From: Longimicrobiales bacterium
GTDB lineage: Bacteria > Gemmatimonadota > Gemmatimonadetes > Longimicrobiales > Gaopeijiaceae
NCBI GenBank assembly: GCA_029245345.1
Contig: JAQWPM010000012.1
Span: 62,001-126,000, forward strand
Length of the DNA stretch: 64,000 nt
Direction: 5' to 3'
Shown here: positions 9,896 to 18,166 of the stretch, in pieces
How positions within the stretch are numbered: position 1 is the stretch's first letter
Layout: every line of letters starts with the position of its first letter
The notes under the pieces: model-generated
The model's database searches: none
What the model saw: only the letters and a program-made list of their open reading frames with translations
Told to the model about the DNA's origin: nothing
Position numbers and translations under genes: made by a program

Positions 9896-10075
9896 GCTCG
9901 TTGCCTTTTCCTAGCCGCTCCTTGAGCTCCGTGAACCAGTTGGTGACGATCGTGAGCGTCGCGTCCGCATCGGCGCCAAGTCAGGTGGTGGGGTCGCCCA
10001 TGAAAACGCTCGACGCAGTAGCGCCATTCAAGAGCGGCGCTGATGCGTTTAATGGCTTCTGAAGTGAGCGCCAAT
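9896..10075 (-). pseudogene. Possible internally deleted Ser/Thr kinase/TolB-type gene remnant
   Basis: On the minus strand, an N-terminal-like piece (Ile-Ser-Ala-Ala-Leu-Glu-Trp-Arg-Tyr-x-Val-Glu-Arg, about 10000-10074) recalls the opening of Gemmatimonadota protein kinases (Leu-Asn-Ala-Ala-Leu-x-x-Arg-Tyr-x-Ile-Glu-Arg-Glu-Leu). In another frame it is followed by a C-terminal-like piece (Val-Thr-Asn-Trp-Phe-Thr-Glu-Leu-Lys-Glu-Arg-Leu, about 9905-9966) that recalls the end of kinase/TolB-like proteins. The roughly 385-base gap between the amidase and the beta-lactamase-fold gene holds nothing else I recognise. The reading rests on short motifs remembered from the families. Confidence 0.33.
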
Positions 10076-10184
10076 GTGTGGTGCAGGCGGGGATTCGGCC
10101 ATGTTGGCGCGCGGCGAGGGCGGCTTGCGTGCGCGGTTTCGCCCCTCGTAGTCTGCCACGCACCCTCTGAGCCGGTGAAGACCT

Positions 10185-11621
10185 ATGACGAATCGTATCC
10201 GCACACTCCGCCGACTTGTCTGCGCATGCCTACCTGTTTCGCTCCTCCTGGGCCAGCCCGGCCAAACCCGGGCCCAGACAGAGGACCAACAGTCTCAGGT
10301 CGATCGGATGTTCAGAGTATTTGGGGAGAATACGCCGGGAGCTGCAGTCGCGGTGGTTCGCAACGGAGAAGTCCTCTTCCGGGCCGGTTACGGCATGGCG
10401 GATCTGAACCAGCACGTGCCCATCACCCCGGCGACGGTGTTCGACATCGCATCGGTGTCGAAACAGTTCGGCGGCTTCGCCATCGCGTCGTTGGTCGAGT
10501 CCGGTCTTGTCGATCTGGATGCCGAGGTCAGAGAGTACCTACCGGAACTCGCAGACTTCGGCGCCCCACTCACTGTTCGTCATCTTGTTCATCACATGAG
10601 TGGCATCCGCGACTGGCCGATCACGTTGGCGATCGCTGGGTGGCGCTTCGACGACGTAATCTCCTTCGATCAGATCCTACGCATGACATGGGCACAAAAG
10701 GAGCTCAACTTTCCGTCCGGCGACGAGTACAGCTACTCGAATACCGGGTACAACCTCCTCGCGGAGATCGTTCAGCGCGCCACGGGGCAGACGTTTCGAG
10801 AATGGACGGACGAAAACATCTTCGCGCCGCTGGGAATGGAAAGCAGTCTGTTCCAGGACAACCACTTAGAAGTGGTTCCTCTACGTGCTCGCGGACACTC
10901 GTTGGTACCGGGCGCGGGTTGGCTCGAATCACCAAACGGTCTAACCGCGCTGGGATCGAGTTCCCTACACAGCTCTGTCGACGATCTCGTGAAGTGGCTC
11001 ACGAATTTCGACACCCACGCGGTGGGCGGCCCAGCTGTGATCGACCGAATGCACACCCGAGGAGTTCTCAATTCGGGGGACACGATCGCCTACGCCTACG
11101 GGATCTCGACGGGGAGCTATCGCGGGATCCCAACGTGGAGCCACACCGGGTCATGGGCAGGAAATAGGACCGCGATCATACACCTGCCAACCCTGAACGC
11201 AGGCATCGTCGTCTTGTCGAACTCCGCGAACTACGATCCCACCCGAACTGCGAATCGCCTCGCGGACATTTTTTTTGACGACGAACTAGGATCTTCTCCG
11301 CCCCCGAGAGAGGAGTCGGAACCCGCCGACCAGGAACCAGGGCCCACGCTTTCCGAGACCGCCCTAGCAGAGTTCACAGGAGAGTGGTTCAGTGAAGAGC
11401 TCGACACCCGCTATGTCCTGTCGGCGGTGAACGGCCGGCTGGTCGCCGATCACTACCGGCACGGTCGAGTGCAGATGACACCAACTGCCACGGATATTTT
11501 CACGAGCACAGGCCTCTTCTTCCGACCTGTCCGTTTCGAACGAAACCCAGACGGGAGCCTTGGCGACATGTTCGTGGGCCAGGCACGGGCGCGGAACCTG
11601 AGGTTCGAGCGCGCGCGCTAG
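10185..11621 (+). CDS. Beta-lactamase-fold serine hydrolase (class C / esterase-like), exported
   Basis: Penicillin-binding-protein/beta-lactamase-fold serine hydrolase of 478 residues with an N-terminal signal peptide ending Thr-Arg-Ala-Gln. Active-site motifs are Ser90-Val-Ser-Lys93 (nucleophile and base), Tyr184-Ser-Asn and His320-Thr-Gly (the KTG equivalent). This pattern is typical of DD-peptidase/esterase-like members rather than dedicated antibiotic-resistance enzymes. A C-terminal domain of about 110 residues follows, like the DUF3471-type lipocalin domain often fused to this family. The gene stands alone and converges on the second AbgB-like gene. Likely substrates are D-amino-acid peptides or esters. 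Confidence 0.87.
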   Translation: MTNRIRTLRRLVCACLPVSLLLGQPGQTRAQTEDQQSQVDRMFRVFGENTPGAAVAVVRNGEVLFRAGYGMADLNQHVPITPATVFDIASVSKQFGGFAIASLVESGLVDLDAEVREYLPELADFGAPLTVRHLVHHMSGIRDWPITLAIAGWRFDDVISFDQILRMTWAQKELNFPSGDEYSYSNTGYNLLAEIVQRATGQTFREWTDENIFAPLGMESSLFQDNHLEVVPLRARGHSLVPGAGWLESPNGLTALGSSSLHSSVDDLVKWLTNFDTHAVGGPAVIDRMHTRGVLNSGDTIAYAYGISTGSYRGIPTWSHTGSWAGNRTAIIHLPTLNAGIVVLSNSANYDPTRTANRLADIFFDDELGSSPPPREESEPADQEPGPTLSETALAEFTGEWFSEELDTRYVLSAVNGRLVADHYRHGRVQMTPTATDIFTSTGLFFRPVRFERNPDGSLGDMFVGQARARNLRFERAR

Positions 11622-11663
11622 CCCGACGTTGCATTCCGCTCACTCACGGCCCGACATCGAGGG

Positions 11664-13298
11664 TTACCGTCCTTCGTCGCGGTCCTCGCTGATGGGCCGG
11701 GTCCGAATCATGGGATACTCGATTCCGAGTTGCTCGAGATACGTGCCGAAGCGAGTCGGGTCGTAGTAATAGGGCCGCATGCGTTCGCGCCATTGGGCCA
11801 TGATCCCCTCGTTCAAGAAGATGGCCGGCTTGTCGTCCGCAGTGATGAACGGTGTGTACTCCATGTCCACCATCTGGACGTCATTGAAGTAGTCCCAGGC
11901 CGCATCGACGGTTTCTCCGTCCAAGAAGAGGTCGAGCAGAGTGAGCGCCTGGACCTTCGCACCCGCCAACGAGCCCTTGTGGGCGATAGGCGTCGCCATG
12001 GCGATACCGTTCGCCCAGTTGTGACCGGGCCCACCAGGCATATTCGCCGGATAACGCATGGTGACCGTCGGCATATTCCAGGACACGTCACCGATGTCGT
12101 CCGAACCACCACCCGCGTAGGTGGCGAGATCGATCGGTCCGCGGAGCGGAGGCACTTCGGTCGAGAGCCCTCTCGGCTCCTGCCCCATCTCTCCCTGGAG
12201 GGCGTTGGCGAGCGCGATGTCGTCATCGCTCCACTCGGGGAGTCCGACGCGCTCGATGTTGGCCTGGCTCATCTCCGCGACCGGCTTGCTGAAGTGTCGG
12301 TTCCACGCCGAGCCGATCGTCATAATGGTGTCGATCTGGGTTCCGGTCATGAGCGCCGCGCCTTCAGCCATCAACTTTGCCGCATCGTACATCTCCGTGA
12401 CGTGCTCGTAGTCCACTTCACGTAAGAAGAACCAGATCGTCGCGAACTGAGGCACGACGTTGGGCTGGTCACCACCCTCCACAATGATGTAATGCGAACG
12501 CTGTGGTGGCCGCAGATGCTCGCGCTTGAACTCCCACGCCTGCGCCAGCAACATCACCGCGTCGAGCGCCGAACGACCGCGCCACGGTGACCCGGCCGAG
12601 TGGGCGGTCTCCCCTTGGAAGCGGAATTGCGCGGAAACGAGCGCGTTACCGCTCGTGTGGCCCCACGTCATCGAGAAATTGGAAGACACGTGCGTGAACA
12701 GATTCACGTCGACGCCATCGAATACGCCATCACGAACGAAGAACGCCTTGGAGCCGAGCTGCTCCTCTGCAATGCCCGGCCAGATGAGGAGAGTACCGTC
12801 GATCCCCTCGCGCTCCATGAGCTCTTGCACGTTGAGCGCCGCGACGATGTTCACGGCTTGTCCGGAGTTGTGCCCTTCCCCGTGCCCCGGAGCCATGGAA
12901 AGGATTGGGTCGCGGTATGCCACACCCGGCTTCTGATTCGACTGCGGGATGCCGTCCACATCCGACCCAAGAGCGATCACGGGCTGACCGGTTCCGTTGG
13001 ACCACCGAGCGGTCCAGGCACTCGGCATACCTGCCACACCGAGCTCGATGTCAAAGCCAGCGTCTGCGAGAATCCCCGTCAGGTACCGCTGCGTCTCGAA
13101 CTCCTGCATGCCCAACTCACCGAAGCTGAAGAGCATGTCGACGATCTCCTGCACCTGCTTGGCGTCCGCCTGCACCATTTCGAGGGCTTCATCCTTGAGG
13201 TCGTCCAACCGTGGGTCGGCTTGAGCCACCAATCCTGATGGAAGGAAGACGGCGAGTGCGAGGGTGCAGAAGATCGAGCTGAACGTCGTGCGACGCAT
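11664..13298 (-). CDS. Exported M20-family amidohydrolase, AbgB-like (copy 2)
   Basis: Paralogue of the gene at 3115-4770, 544 residues, with the same signal-peptide arrangement, metal motifs (Gly-Ser-Asp-Val-Asp-Gly, His-Gly-Glu-Gly-His-Asn, Ala-Glu-Glu-Gln) and the same C-terminal block ending Thr-Arg-Pro-Ile-Ser-Glu-Asp. Most differences are at the N-terminus and in the segment before the Gly-Gly-Gly-Ser-Asp-Asp-Ile motif. I chose the ATG at 13298: a GGAGG site lies about 9 bases upstream and the signal peptide begins there; the open frame runs further to 13388. The pair likely arose by duplication within this cluster and may differ in acyl-group preference. Confidence 0.87.
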   Translation of the reverse strand: MRRTTFSSIFCTLALAVFLPSGLVAQADPRLDDLKDEALEMVQADAKQVQEIVDMLFSFGELGMQEFETQRYLTGILADAGFDIELGVAGMPSAWTARWSNGTGQPVIALGSDVDGIPQSNQKPGVAYRDPILSMAPGHGEGHNSGQAVNIVAALNVQELMEREGIDGTLLIWPGIAEEQLGSKAFFVRDGVFDGVDVNLFTHVSSNFSMTWGHTSGNALVSAQFRFQGETAHSAGSPWRGRSALDAVMLLAQAWEFKREHLRPPQRSHYIIVEGGDQPNVVPQFATIWFFLREVDYEHVTEMYDAAKLMAEGAALMTGTQIDTIMTIGSAWNRHFSKPVAEMSQANIERVGLPEWSDDDIALANALQGEMGQEPRGLSTEVPPLRGPIDLATYAGGGSDDIGDVSWNMPTVTMRYPANMPGGPGHNWANGIAMATPIAHKGSLAGAKVQALTLLDLFLDGETVDAAWDYFNDVQMVDMEYTPFITADDKPAIFLNEGIMAQWRERMRPYYYDPTRFGTYLEQLGIEYPMIRTRPISEDRDEGR

Positions 13299-13448
13299 GC
13301 GAGGTGCCTCCGGAGCAGTGTGCGTTCTCGGGCGAGACCTGGGATGGGCCGCCGCGGTCACGATGCGGCCGCGGTGGGAGCAGGGCAAGTAAGAGACAGT
13401 CGAACGGACCTGCCGAGGATGTCACATGTCGTTCCACGCTCTCGGGGA

Positions 13449-14117
13449 CTACCGCGCAGCGTTCGTTGTGACGGGACCCTCTAATCCCCGCACCAAGGCG
13501 CGGACACCCTCGGCGCGCGCGTGCACCTCTGCCACCCCGGTCCGAGCAACAAGCACAGAGACGTGGTCGGCGCGTACTCCGCCGGCGGCGATGATCCCGA
13601 TCCGGTCCTGGGCAGCATCCACGAGCCCGGCGAGTGCTGTCGCCTGGTCCACGGCCCGGCCCGGACCTCCACCCGTCAGGACACGACTGACGCCAATGTC
13701 CATCAGTGTGTGCAAGGCCGCCGAACCGTCGCTGATTTCGTCGAACGCGCGATGGAAGGTCACCGGAAGAGAACCGGCCGCGGCGACCCACCGCCGGAGC
13801 GCCTCCTGGTCCACGGTCCCGCGATCGGTCAGCGCACCCACGACGATGCCCGCTGCACCGGCAGCCTTCATCTCCCGGACGGTTTCTTCCATGGCAGCCA
13901 CTTCATCCGGGGCGTACACGAACGGCCCGGGTCGAGAACGAACCATGACGAACGCGGGGATCTGGATCGCCTGAACCACTGCTTCCACGAGTGCCGTGCC
14001 TGGCGTGACGCCGTCCACGTCGAGGTCGTAACAGAGTTCGAGTCGGTCCGCACCGGAATCGGCGCACTCCCTGGCCTCCGCCAGCGAGGTGACACATCCC
14101 TCGACCACGACGGTCAC
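13449..14117 (-). CDS. cutC: CutC family TIM-barrel protein
   Basis: CutC-like protein of 222 residues (family usually 210-250). Diagnostic segments are Gly-Ala-Asp-Arg-Leu-Glu-Leu-Cys, Pro-x-Phe-Val-Met-Val-Arg-x-Arg, Pro-Val-Thr-Phe-His-Arg-Ala-Phe-Asp and Gly-Val-x-Arg-Val-Leu-Thr-Gly-Gly. CutC was named for copper homeostasis in E. coli, but a copper role is poorly supported and the fold looks enzymatic. Here it is the last gene of a seven-gene catabolic-looking operon and starts with a GTG that overlaps the transporter stop (GTGA). That context argues for a metabolic role. The predicted protein is complete. Confidence 0.85.
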   Translation of the reverse strand: MTVVVEGCVTSLAEARECADSGADRLELCYDLDVDGVTPGTALVEAVVQAIQIPAFVMVRSRPGPFVYAPDEVAAMEETVREMKAAGAAGIVVGALTDRGTVDQEALRRWVAAAGSLPVTFHRAFDEISDGSAALHTLMDIGVSRVLTGGGPGRAVDQATALAGLVDAAQDRIGIIAAGGVRADHVSVLVARTGVAEVHARAEGVRALVRGLEGPVTTNAAR

Positions 14118-15367
14118 GCGTTGAGGGTCTCCCCTTCGGACTTCGCGACAATGGCGGCAGCGGTGAGGTCCCCCACGATGTTCGTGCCCGTGCGGAACAT
14201 GTCGAGGAAACGATCGAGACCGGCAACAAGCGCAATCCCGGCGGCTGCCTCAGCCCCCATGCCGATCGCCGTCAGGACAATGAGCGTCGTAACGAGCGAG
14301 CTCCCTGGAACGCCGACGCCAGCCAGTGCCGCCAGCGTGGCCGTGACGATGATGACCACGTACTCCGCGCCACCGAGTGGCACCCCGTAGACCTGGGCGA
14401 CAAACACCGCCGTCAGCGCCTTGTACAAGGCGCTTCCATTCATGTTCAGTGTCGCCGCTACGGGGAGCACGAAGCTCGCGACCTCGTTCGAAACACCGAG
14501 ATTCTTCTCCGATACCTCCAAGCTCACGGGCAACGTCGCATTCGAGGATGCCGTTGAGAACGCGAGGATTGGCGCCGCAGCCACATGCTTCCAAAACGCC
14601 CGCACGGAGATCCCGGCGAGCTTCAGCATCCCCGACAGCACAACGAAGGTGTGAAACAGCTCGCCCGCGATGACCAAGACAGAGTACACGAGCAGCGCCT
14701 GCAGGAGATCGGCTCCGAACCGCGCCAAGGCCCCGGCAATCAACACAAAGACCGCATACGGAGCCAGTTTCATTACCCAGTCGATGATCACGGCGGCCGC
14801 AGCGTTGACCCCGCGGAAGAAGGCTACGACCGGCTCGCGTCTCTCCGCCGGGAGCCCCGACAGGGCGGCTCCAAACGCAAGCGTCGCGAAAATCAGCCCG
14901 AGTAGATCCATATTCGCGGCGGCCGCCACTGGATTCCTCGGGATGATCGCCACGAACCGTTCCATGAGCGACACGGTCTGTGCCCGCTCCGCCGACTCTT
15001 CCCCTCGGTCCGAATATTGGGCTGCGATGGCGTCCCGCTGGTCCGACTCGATCGAGCTTCCCGGTTGCACCGCGAGGCCGAGTCCTAACCCAATCATCGC
15101 CGCAATGACGGTTGTGACGAGGAAGTAGCCCAACGCCTTCCCACCGATGCGGCCCACAGCCCTCACGTCGCCCACGGACGCCACCCCCAACAGCAGACTC
15201 GCGACCACCAGCGGTACCACGACCATGCTGATAAGGCGGATGAACACGGTCCCGATCGGTTCCAACGCCAGCACGATGGAGAGCGCCACTCCTCCGACGG
15301 CCTGAGCGACAATCCCGGACACGATGCCCAACACGAGCCCGATCAGGATCTTCGTCGTGAGCTTCAA
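14114..15367 (-). CDS. Glutamate/dicarboxylate:cation symporter (DAACS family)
   Basis: Inner-membrane carrier of 417 residues in the GltP/GltPh family. Conserved elements include the serine-rich re-entrant loop (Ser-Thr-Ala-Ser-Ser-Asn-Ala-Thr-Leu-Pro, 271-280) and the last helix with Asp389, Arg392, Asn396 and Asp400. Arg392 aligns with GltPh Arg397, which binds the distal carboxylate, so an acidic substrate is expected. The usual Asn-Met-Asp-Gly-Thr motif reads Asn-Met-Asn-Gly-Ser (308-312), replacing an Asp used in Na+ coordination in GltPh. The start is a TTG that overlaps the stop of the small-subunit gene (TTGA). In the operon it probably imports the pathway substrate. Confidence 0.88.
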   Translation of the reverse strand: MKLTTKILIGLVLGIVSGIVAQAVGGVALSIVLALEPIGTVFIRLISMVVVPLVVASLLLGVASVGDVRAVGRIGGKALGYFLVTTVIAAMIGLGLGLAVQPGSSIESDQRDAIAAQYSDRGEESAERAQTVSLMERFVAIIPRNPVAAAANMDLLGLIFATLAFGAALSGLPAERREPVVAFFRGVNAAAAVIIDWVMKLAPYAVFVLIAGALARFGADLLQALLVYSVLVIAGELFHTFVVLSGMLKLAGISVRAFWKHVAAAPILAFSTASSNATLPVSLEVSEKNLGVSNEVASFVLPVAATLNMNGSALYKALTAVFVAQVYGVPLGGAEYVVIIVTATLAALAGVGVPGSSLVTTLIVLTAIGMGAEAAAGIALVAGLDRFLDMFRTGTNIVGDLTAAAIVAKSEGETLNA

Positions 15368-15876
15368 CTGACGCTCTCCAGGTCCCCTGTCCGCGCGACG
15401 AGAGGCACGATCCCTCCCGCCTGAAGCAACTTCAACGCAAACGGAGAAAAGGGGGCCGCATCAATCCGCAGTTGGGCCGTGTCGTCGTCGACTCTGATTC
15501 CAAGAGCATCGATCTCGATTCGCAACCGTGCATGTTCCGCGATCGAGGTGCTGTCGATCTCTATAGGCACGAGGCCGTTGTTCAGCGCGTTTCGGTAGTA
15601 GGTCCGCGAGAAGCTCTTCGCCACTACGACCCGAATCCCGGCGGCAAGCACGACGGTAACCGCGACCTCCATGGCTGACCCCGAGCCGAACTGTTCACCA
15701 GCGACCAGAACATCGTCGGGCTGCACCGAAGCGGCGAAGTCGGGATCTACAGATTCCAGTAGCCACTGTTTGAGCACATCCGGATCGATCGTCTCTCTCT
15801 TTCGAGAAGATGAGATGATGTAGTCCGTATTGATCGAGTCACCGAGCTTCCGCGCCCGTCCGGCAAAGGTCAGCAT
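15364..15876 (-). CDS. Aconitase/LeuD-like (de)hydratase, small subunit
   Basis: Swivelling small subunit of an isopropylmalate/homoaconitate-type hydro-lyase, 170 residues. Ser-Ile-Asn-Thr-Asp-Tyr-Ile (14-20) and Ser-Phe-Ser-Arg-Thr-Tyr-Tyr-Arg-Asn-Ala (88-97) match LeuD/HacB. The substrate-specificity loop after the first motif reads Ser-Ser-Arg-Lys-Arg-Glu-Thr (23-29) rather than the Tyr-Leu-x-x type of LeuD or homoaconitase. The Gly-Cys-Gly-Ser-Ser-Arg-Glu-His block reads Gly-Ser-Gly-Ser-Ala-Met-Glu-Val. The ATG at 15876 shares one base with the stop of the large subunit (TGATG); the longer open frame upstream is read through the large-subunit gene. The substrate is probably not isopropylmalate. 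Confidence 0.85.
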   Translation of the reverse strand: MLTFAGRARKLGDSINTDYIISSSRKRETIDPDVLKQWLLESVDPDFAASVQPDDVLVAGEQFGSGSAMEVAVTVVLAAGIRVVVAKSFSRTYYRNALNNGLVPIEIDSTSIAEHARLRIEIDALGIRVDDDTAQLRIDAAPFSPFALKLLQAGGIVPLVARTGDLESVS

Positions 15877-17087
15877 CAGGCCACCTCGCGTGGATCGACC
15901 ACATACCCCGCCGCAGCCGCTGCCGCACACGTAGCAGGTGACCCCAGCATGATCTCGATGCTCGGCTCGCCCATGCGCGCCCGGAAATTGCGGTTGGCGG
16001 TTGATATTACCCGAGCACCGGGCGGGGGAAGGGGGCCTGATGTGCCACAACAGGGTCCACACCCGGTTTCCGCAATCAAGACCCCCGCCCCTTCGAGCGC
16101 AGCAAGTGTCCCGTCGTCGACCAAAACTGCCCGTACTGCCGCGGTCGGCGGGGCGGCGGCCACGGTCACACCGTTGGCGATCCCTCCAGCAGCGCGCAGG
16201 ACTCGAAGAGCTTCCCGGAAGTCGTCGGCACGGCCGCCCGCGCAGGTGCCGAGGAAAACCCAATCGACCTCCCGACCGAGGGCATCACCTATTGGGACCC
16301 GATTCCCTGGGTCATGAGGCAAAGCCACGAGCGGGTCGATCTCGCCGAGTTCGACCGAGACGGTCGAAGCGAATGCCGCGTGGTCGTCCGACGCCCATTC
16401 CGAGGTCGGGAACACACCGGCCATCCCGCCCATCTCGGCCACCATGTTGCATAAGACGATTCGGTCTTCTGGCGGAAGTTCTCGCACCCCCTGCCCCACG
16501 AATTCCAGCGCAGTGAACGGGCTGACAACCCCAGCCAGCCGTGCAACCAACTCCAGGGCGACGTCTTTGGTGGTGACGCCCGTTGCCATGACGCCCGACA
16601 GATCCACACGAGTTGTGTCGGGGACACGAAGCCAGACCTTACCGGTCTTGAAGGCGGCAGCCAGGTCCGACGACCCAACCCCGGTGGCGAACGCACCCGC
16701 AACTCCGCACGTGACGGTGTGGCTGTCCCCTCCAATTACGAGATGCCCCGACGCCACGCGCCCCGTTTCCAGAGCGACGAGGAAACTGATCCCACCTCCG
16801 ACAGCCAGCAGCTCGATGCCGTGCGCGGCGGCAAATTCCTCCATACGGGAGTGGAACGCTTGTGTGGCCGGAGATGTCGGAGGCGCGTAGTGATCCCGGG
16901 CCAGCAGTACGCGCTCGGGGGCTACAACCGCCCCACCACCCATGGCCTCATAGTAGTCGATGGCCATGGGGGTCGAGCCGTCCGTGCCCAAGATCAGGTC
17001 CGGTTCACCGACAACGATGTCACCCGCCCGAGCATCCGTTCCGGATTTGGCCCCGAGCACTTTTTCCGAAAACGTGAGCCCGGTCAC
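15876..17087 (-). CDS. Aconitase/LeuC-like (de)hydratase, large subunit ([4Fe-4S])
   Basis: Catalytic large subunit of an aconitase-superfamily hydro-lyase, 403 residues, close in size to archaeal-type LeuC/HacA. [4Fe-4S] ligands are Cys282 (Gly-Thr-Cys-Ala-Gly-Gly), Cys343 and Cys346 (Gly-Cys-Gly-Pro-Cys-Cys-Gly). Gly-Gly-Asp-Ser-His-Thr (119-124) is the conserved His-bearing loop. The gene sits between an aminotransferase (ATG overlapping its stop by four bases) and the small subunit. There are no leuA or leuB neighbours, so leucine synthesis is unlikely. With an RraA-type aldolase two genes upstream, hydration of an unsaturated 2-oxo-dicarboxylate is my inference. Confidence 0.88.
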   Translation of the reverse strand: MTGLTFSEKVLGAKSGTDARAGDIVVGEPDLILGTDGSTPMAIDYYEAMGGGAVVAPERVLLARDHYAPPTSPATQAFHSRMEEFAAAHGIELLAVGGGISFLVALETGRVASGHLVIGGDSHTVTCGVAGAFATGVGSSDLAAAFKTGKVWLRVPDTTRVDLSGVMATGVTTKDVALELVARLAGVVSPFTALEFVGQGVRELPPEDRIVLCNMVAEMGGMAGVFPTSEWASDDHAAFASTVSVELGEIDPLVALPHDPGNRVPIGDALGREVDWVFLGTCAGGRADDFREALRVLRAAGGIANGVTVAAAPPTAAVRAVLVDDGTLAALEGAGVLIAETGCGPCCGTSGPLPPPGARVISTANRNFRARMGEPSIEIMLGSPATCAAAAAAGYVVDPREVA

Positions 17088-18166
17088 GAAAGGGCCGACC
17101 GCATCACTTCCAGCGTACGTTCTACGTCGTCCATCCGAATATCACCCATGTGGCCCACGCGAACACAACTACCAGCATACGACCGCAACCCGACCGCGAT
17201 CTGTACCCCGCCGCTCCGCACCTTCACGCGGTATGCATTGGCATCGACACCGTCTGGAACCGTCAGTGCCGTCAGCGTTGGGGAGCGCTGGTGAATACCC
17301 GCGCCTAAGAGACCAAAGCCGAGCGCACGTGTCCCTGTACGCACCCGCTCCGCCATCTCCGCATGCCGTTCAAAGACGTGATCGAGACCCTCCTCGGTGA
17401 GGATACGAAGCCCCTCCCTCACCTGGAGCACTAACGACACCGGGGTCGTGCCCGGTGTCTCAGCACGATCCCGCGCCAAGGTCGAGCGGATGGCCTCAAA
17501 TGACAGGTAGTTCTTCGGGAATGGGGACCGCTCCACGGCCTGCCAAGCACGCTCTCCTACGACTGCAAACGAGAGCCCCGGGCTCGCCATCAAACATTTC
17601 TGAGATGACGTGACCGCGAAGTCGAGATCCCATGCATCGAAGGAGAAGGGCGCGCCCCCAACGGAACTGATGCCATCGACCAGGATCAGCGATCCGTGGC
17701 TTCGAGCGACCGCAGCGATCTGAGCGATGGGGTTCAATACAGCGGTGCTGGTGTCCGAATGCGTGCACAGGACACCCCGCACGCCCCCTCCCGCCAACGC
17801 GGCCTCGACCACAGCCGGGTCGACGCTGTGCTCCCAGTCCTCACACACACGGCGCACGTCGAGGCCGTAGGATTCGGCGAATTCCGCCCACATCTCTCCG
17901 AAGCTGCCGTTGCAACACGCCACGACCGCATCCCCGGGCGCGAAGAAATTAGTGATCGCACCCTCCATAGCTGCCCTGCCCGTCGCATGTACGGGCAGCA
18001 CGTCCGCGGACGCCGCCCCAAAAAAGGGGCGAATGAGATCGAAGGTCTCGTCCAACACGTCGGAGAATTCAGGCGTCCGGTGGTGAAGTACGCGATGCGA
18101 CGCGAGTAGCACTCTTTCCGGGATCCGCGTGGGTCCCGGAGTCATGAGCAAGGCATCTTCCCTCAC
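17084..18166 (-). CDS. Class V PLP aminotransferase (serine-pyruvate/alanine-glyoxylate type)
   Basis: Fold-type I PLP aminotransferase of 360 residues. Lys190 in Thr-Ser-Ser-Gln-Lys is the Schiff-base residue, and Asp164 in Val-Asp-Gly-Ile-Ser-Ser contacts the pyridine nitrogen. The opening Met-Thr-Pro-Gly-Pro-Thr-Arg-Ile-Pro and the C-terminal Val-Arg-Val-Gly-His-Met-Gly-Asp are hallmarks of the alanine-glyoxylate/serine-pyruvate group. It overlaps both neighbours by four bases, so it is translationally coupled to the RraA-type gene and the aconitase-like large subunit. In the operon it probably converts an imported amino acid to its 2-oxo acid. Specificity cannot be read from sequence. Confidence 0.88.
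   Translation of the reverse strand: MREDALLMTPGPTRIPERVLLASHRVLHHRTPEFSDVLDETFDLIRPFFGAASADVLPVHATGRAAMEGAITNFFAPGDAVVACCNGSFGEMWAEFAESYGLDVRRVCEDWEHSVDPAVVEAALAGGGVRGVLCTHSDTSTAVLNPIAQIAAVARSHGSLILVDGISSVGGAPFSFDAWDLDFAVTSSQKCLMASPGLSFAVVGERAWQAVERSPFPKNYLSFEAIRSTLARDRAETPGTTPVSLVLQVREGLRILTEEGLDHVFERHAEMAERVRTGTRALGFGLLGAGIHQRSPTLTALTVPDGVDANAYRVKVRSGGVQIAVGLRSYAGSCVRVGHMGDIRMDDVERTLEVMRSALS

Noticed and set aside
10043-11167. 374-codon open frame on the plus strand
   Set aside because: Overlaps the beta-lactamase-fold gene in another frame. Arg/Gly/Pro-rich without any motif, so a shadow.
16001-16516. Plus-strand frames over the aconitase-like genes
   Set aside because: Shadow frames; real coding is on the minus strand with cluster motifs.
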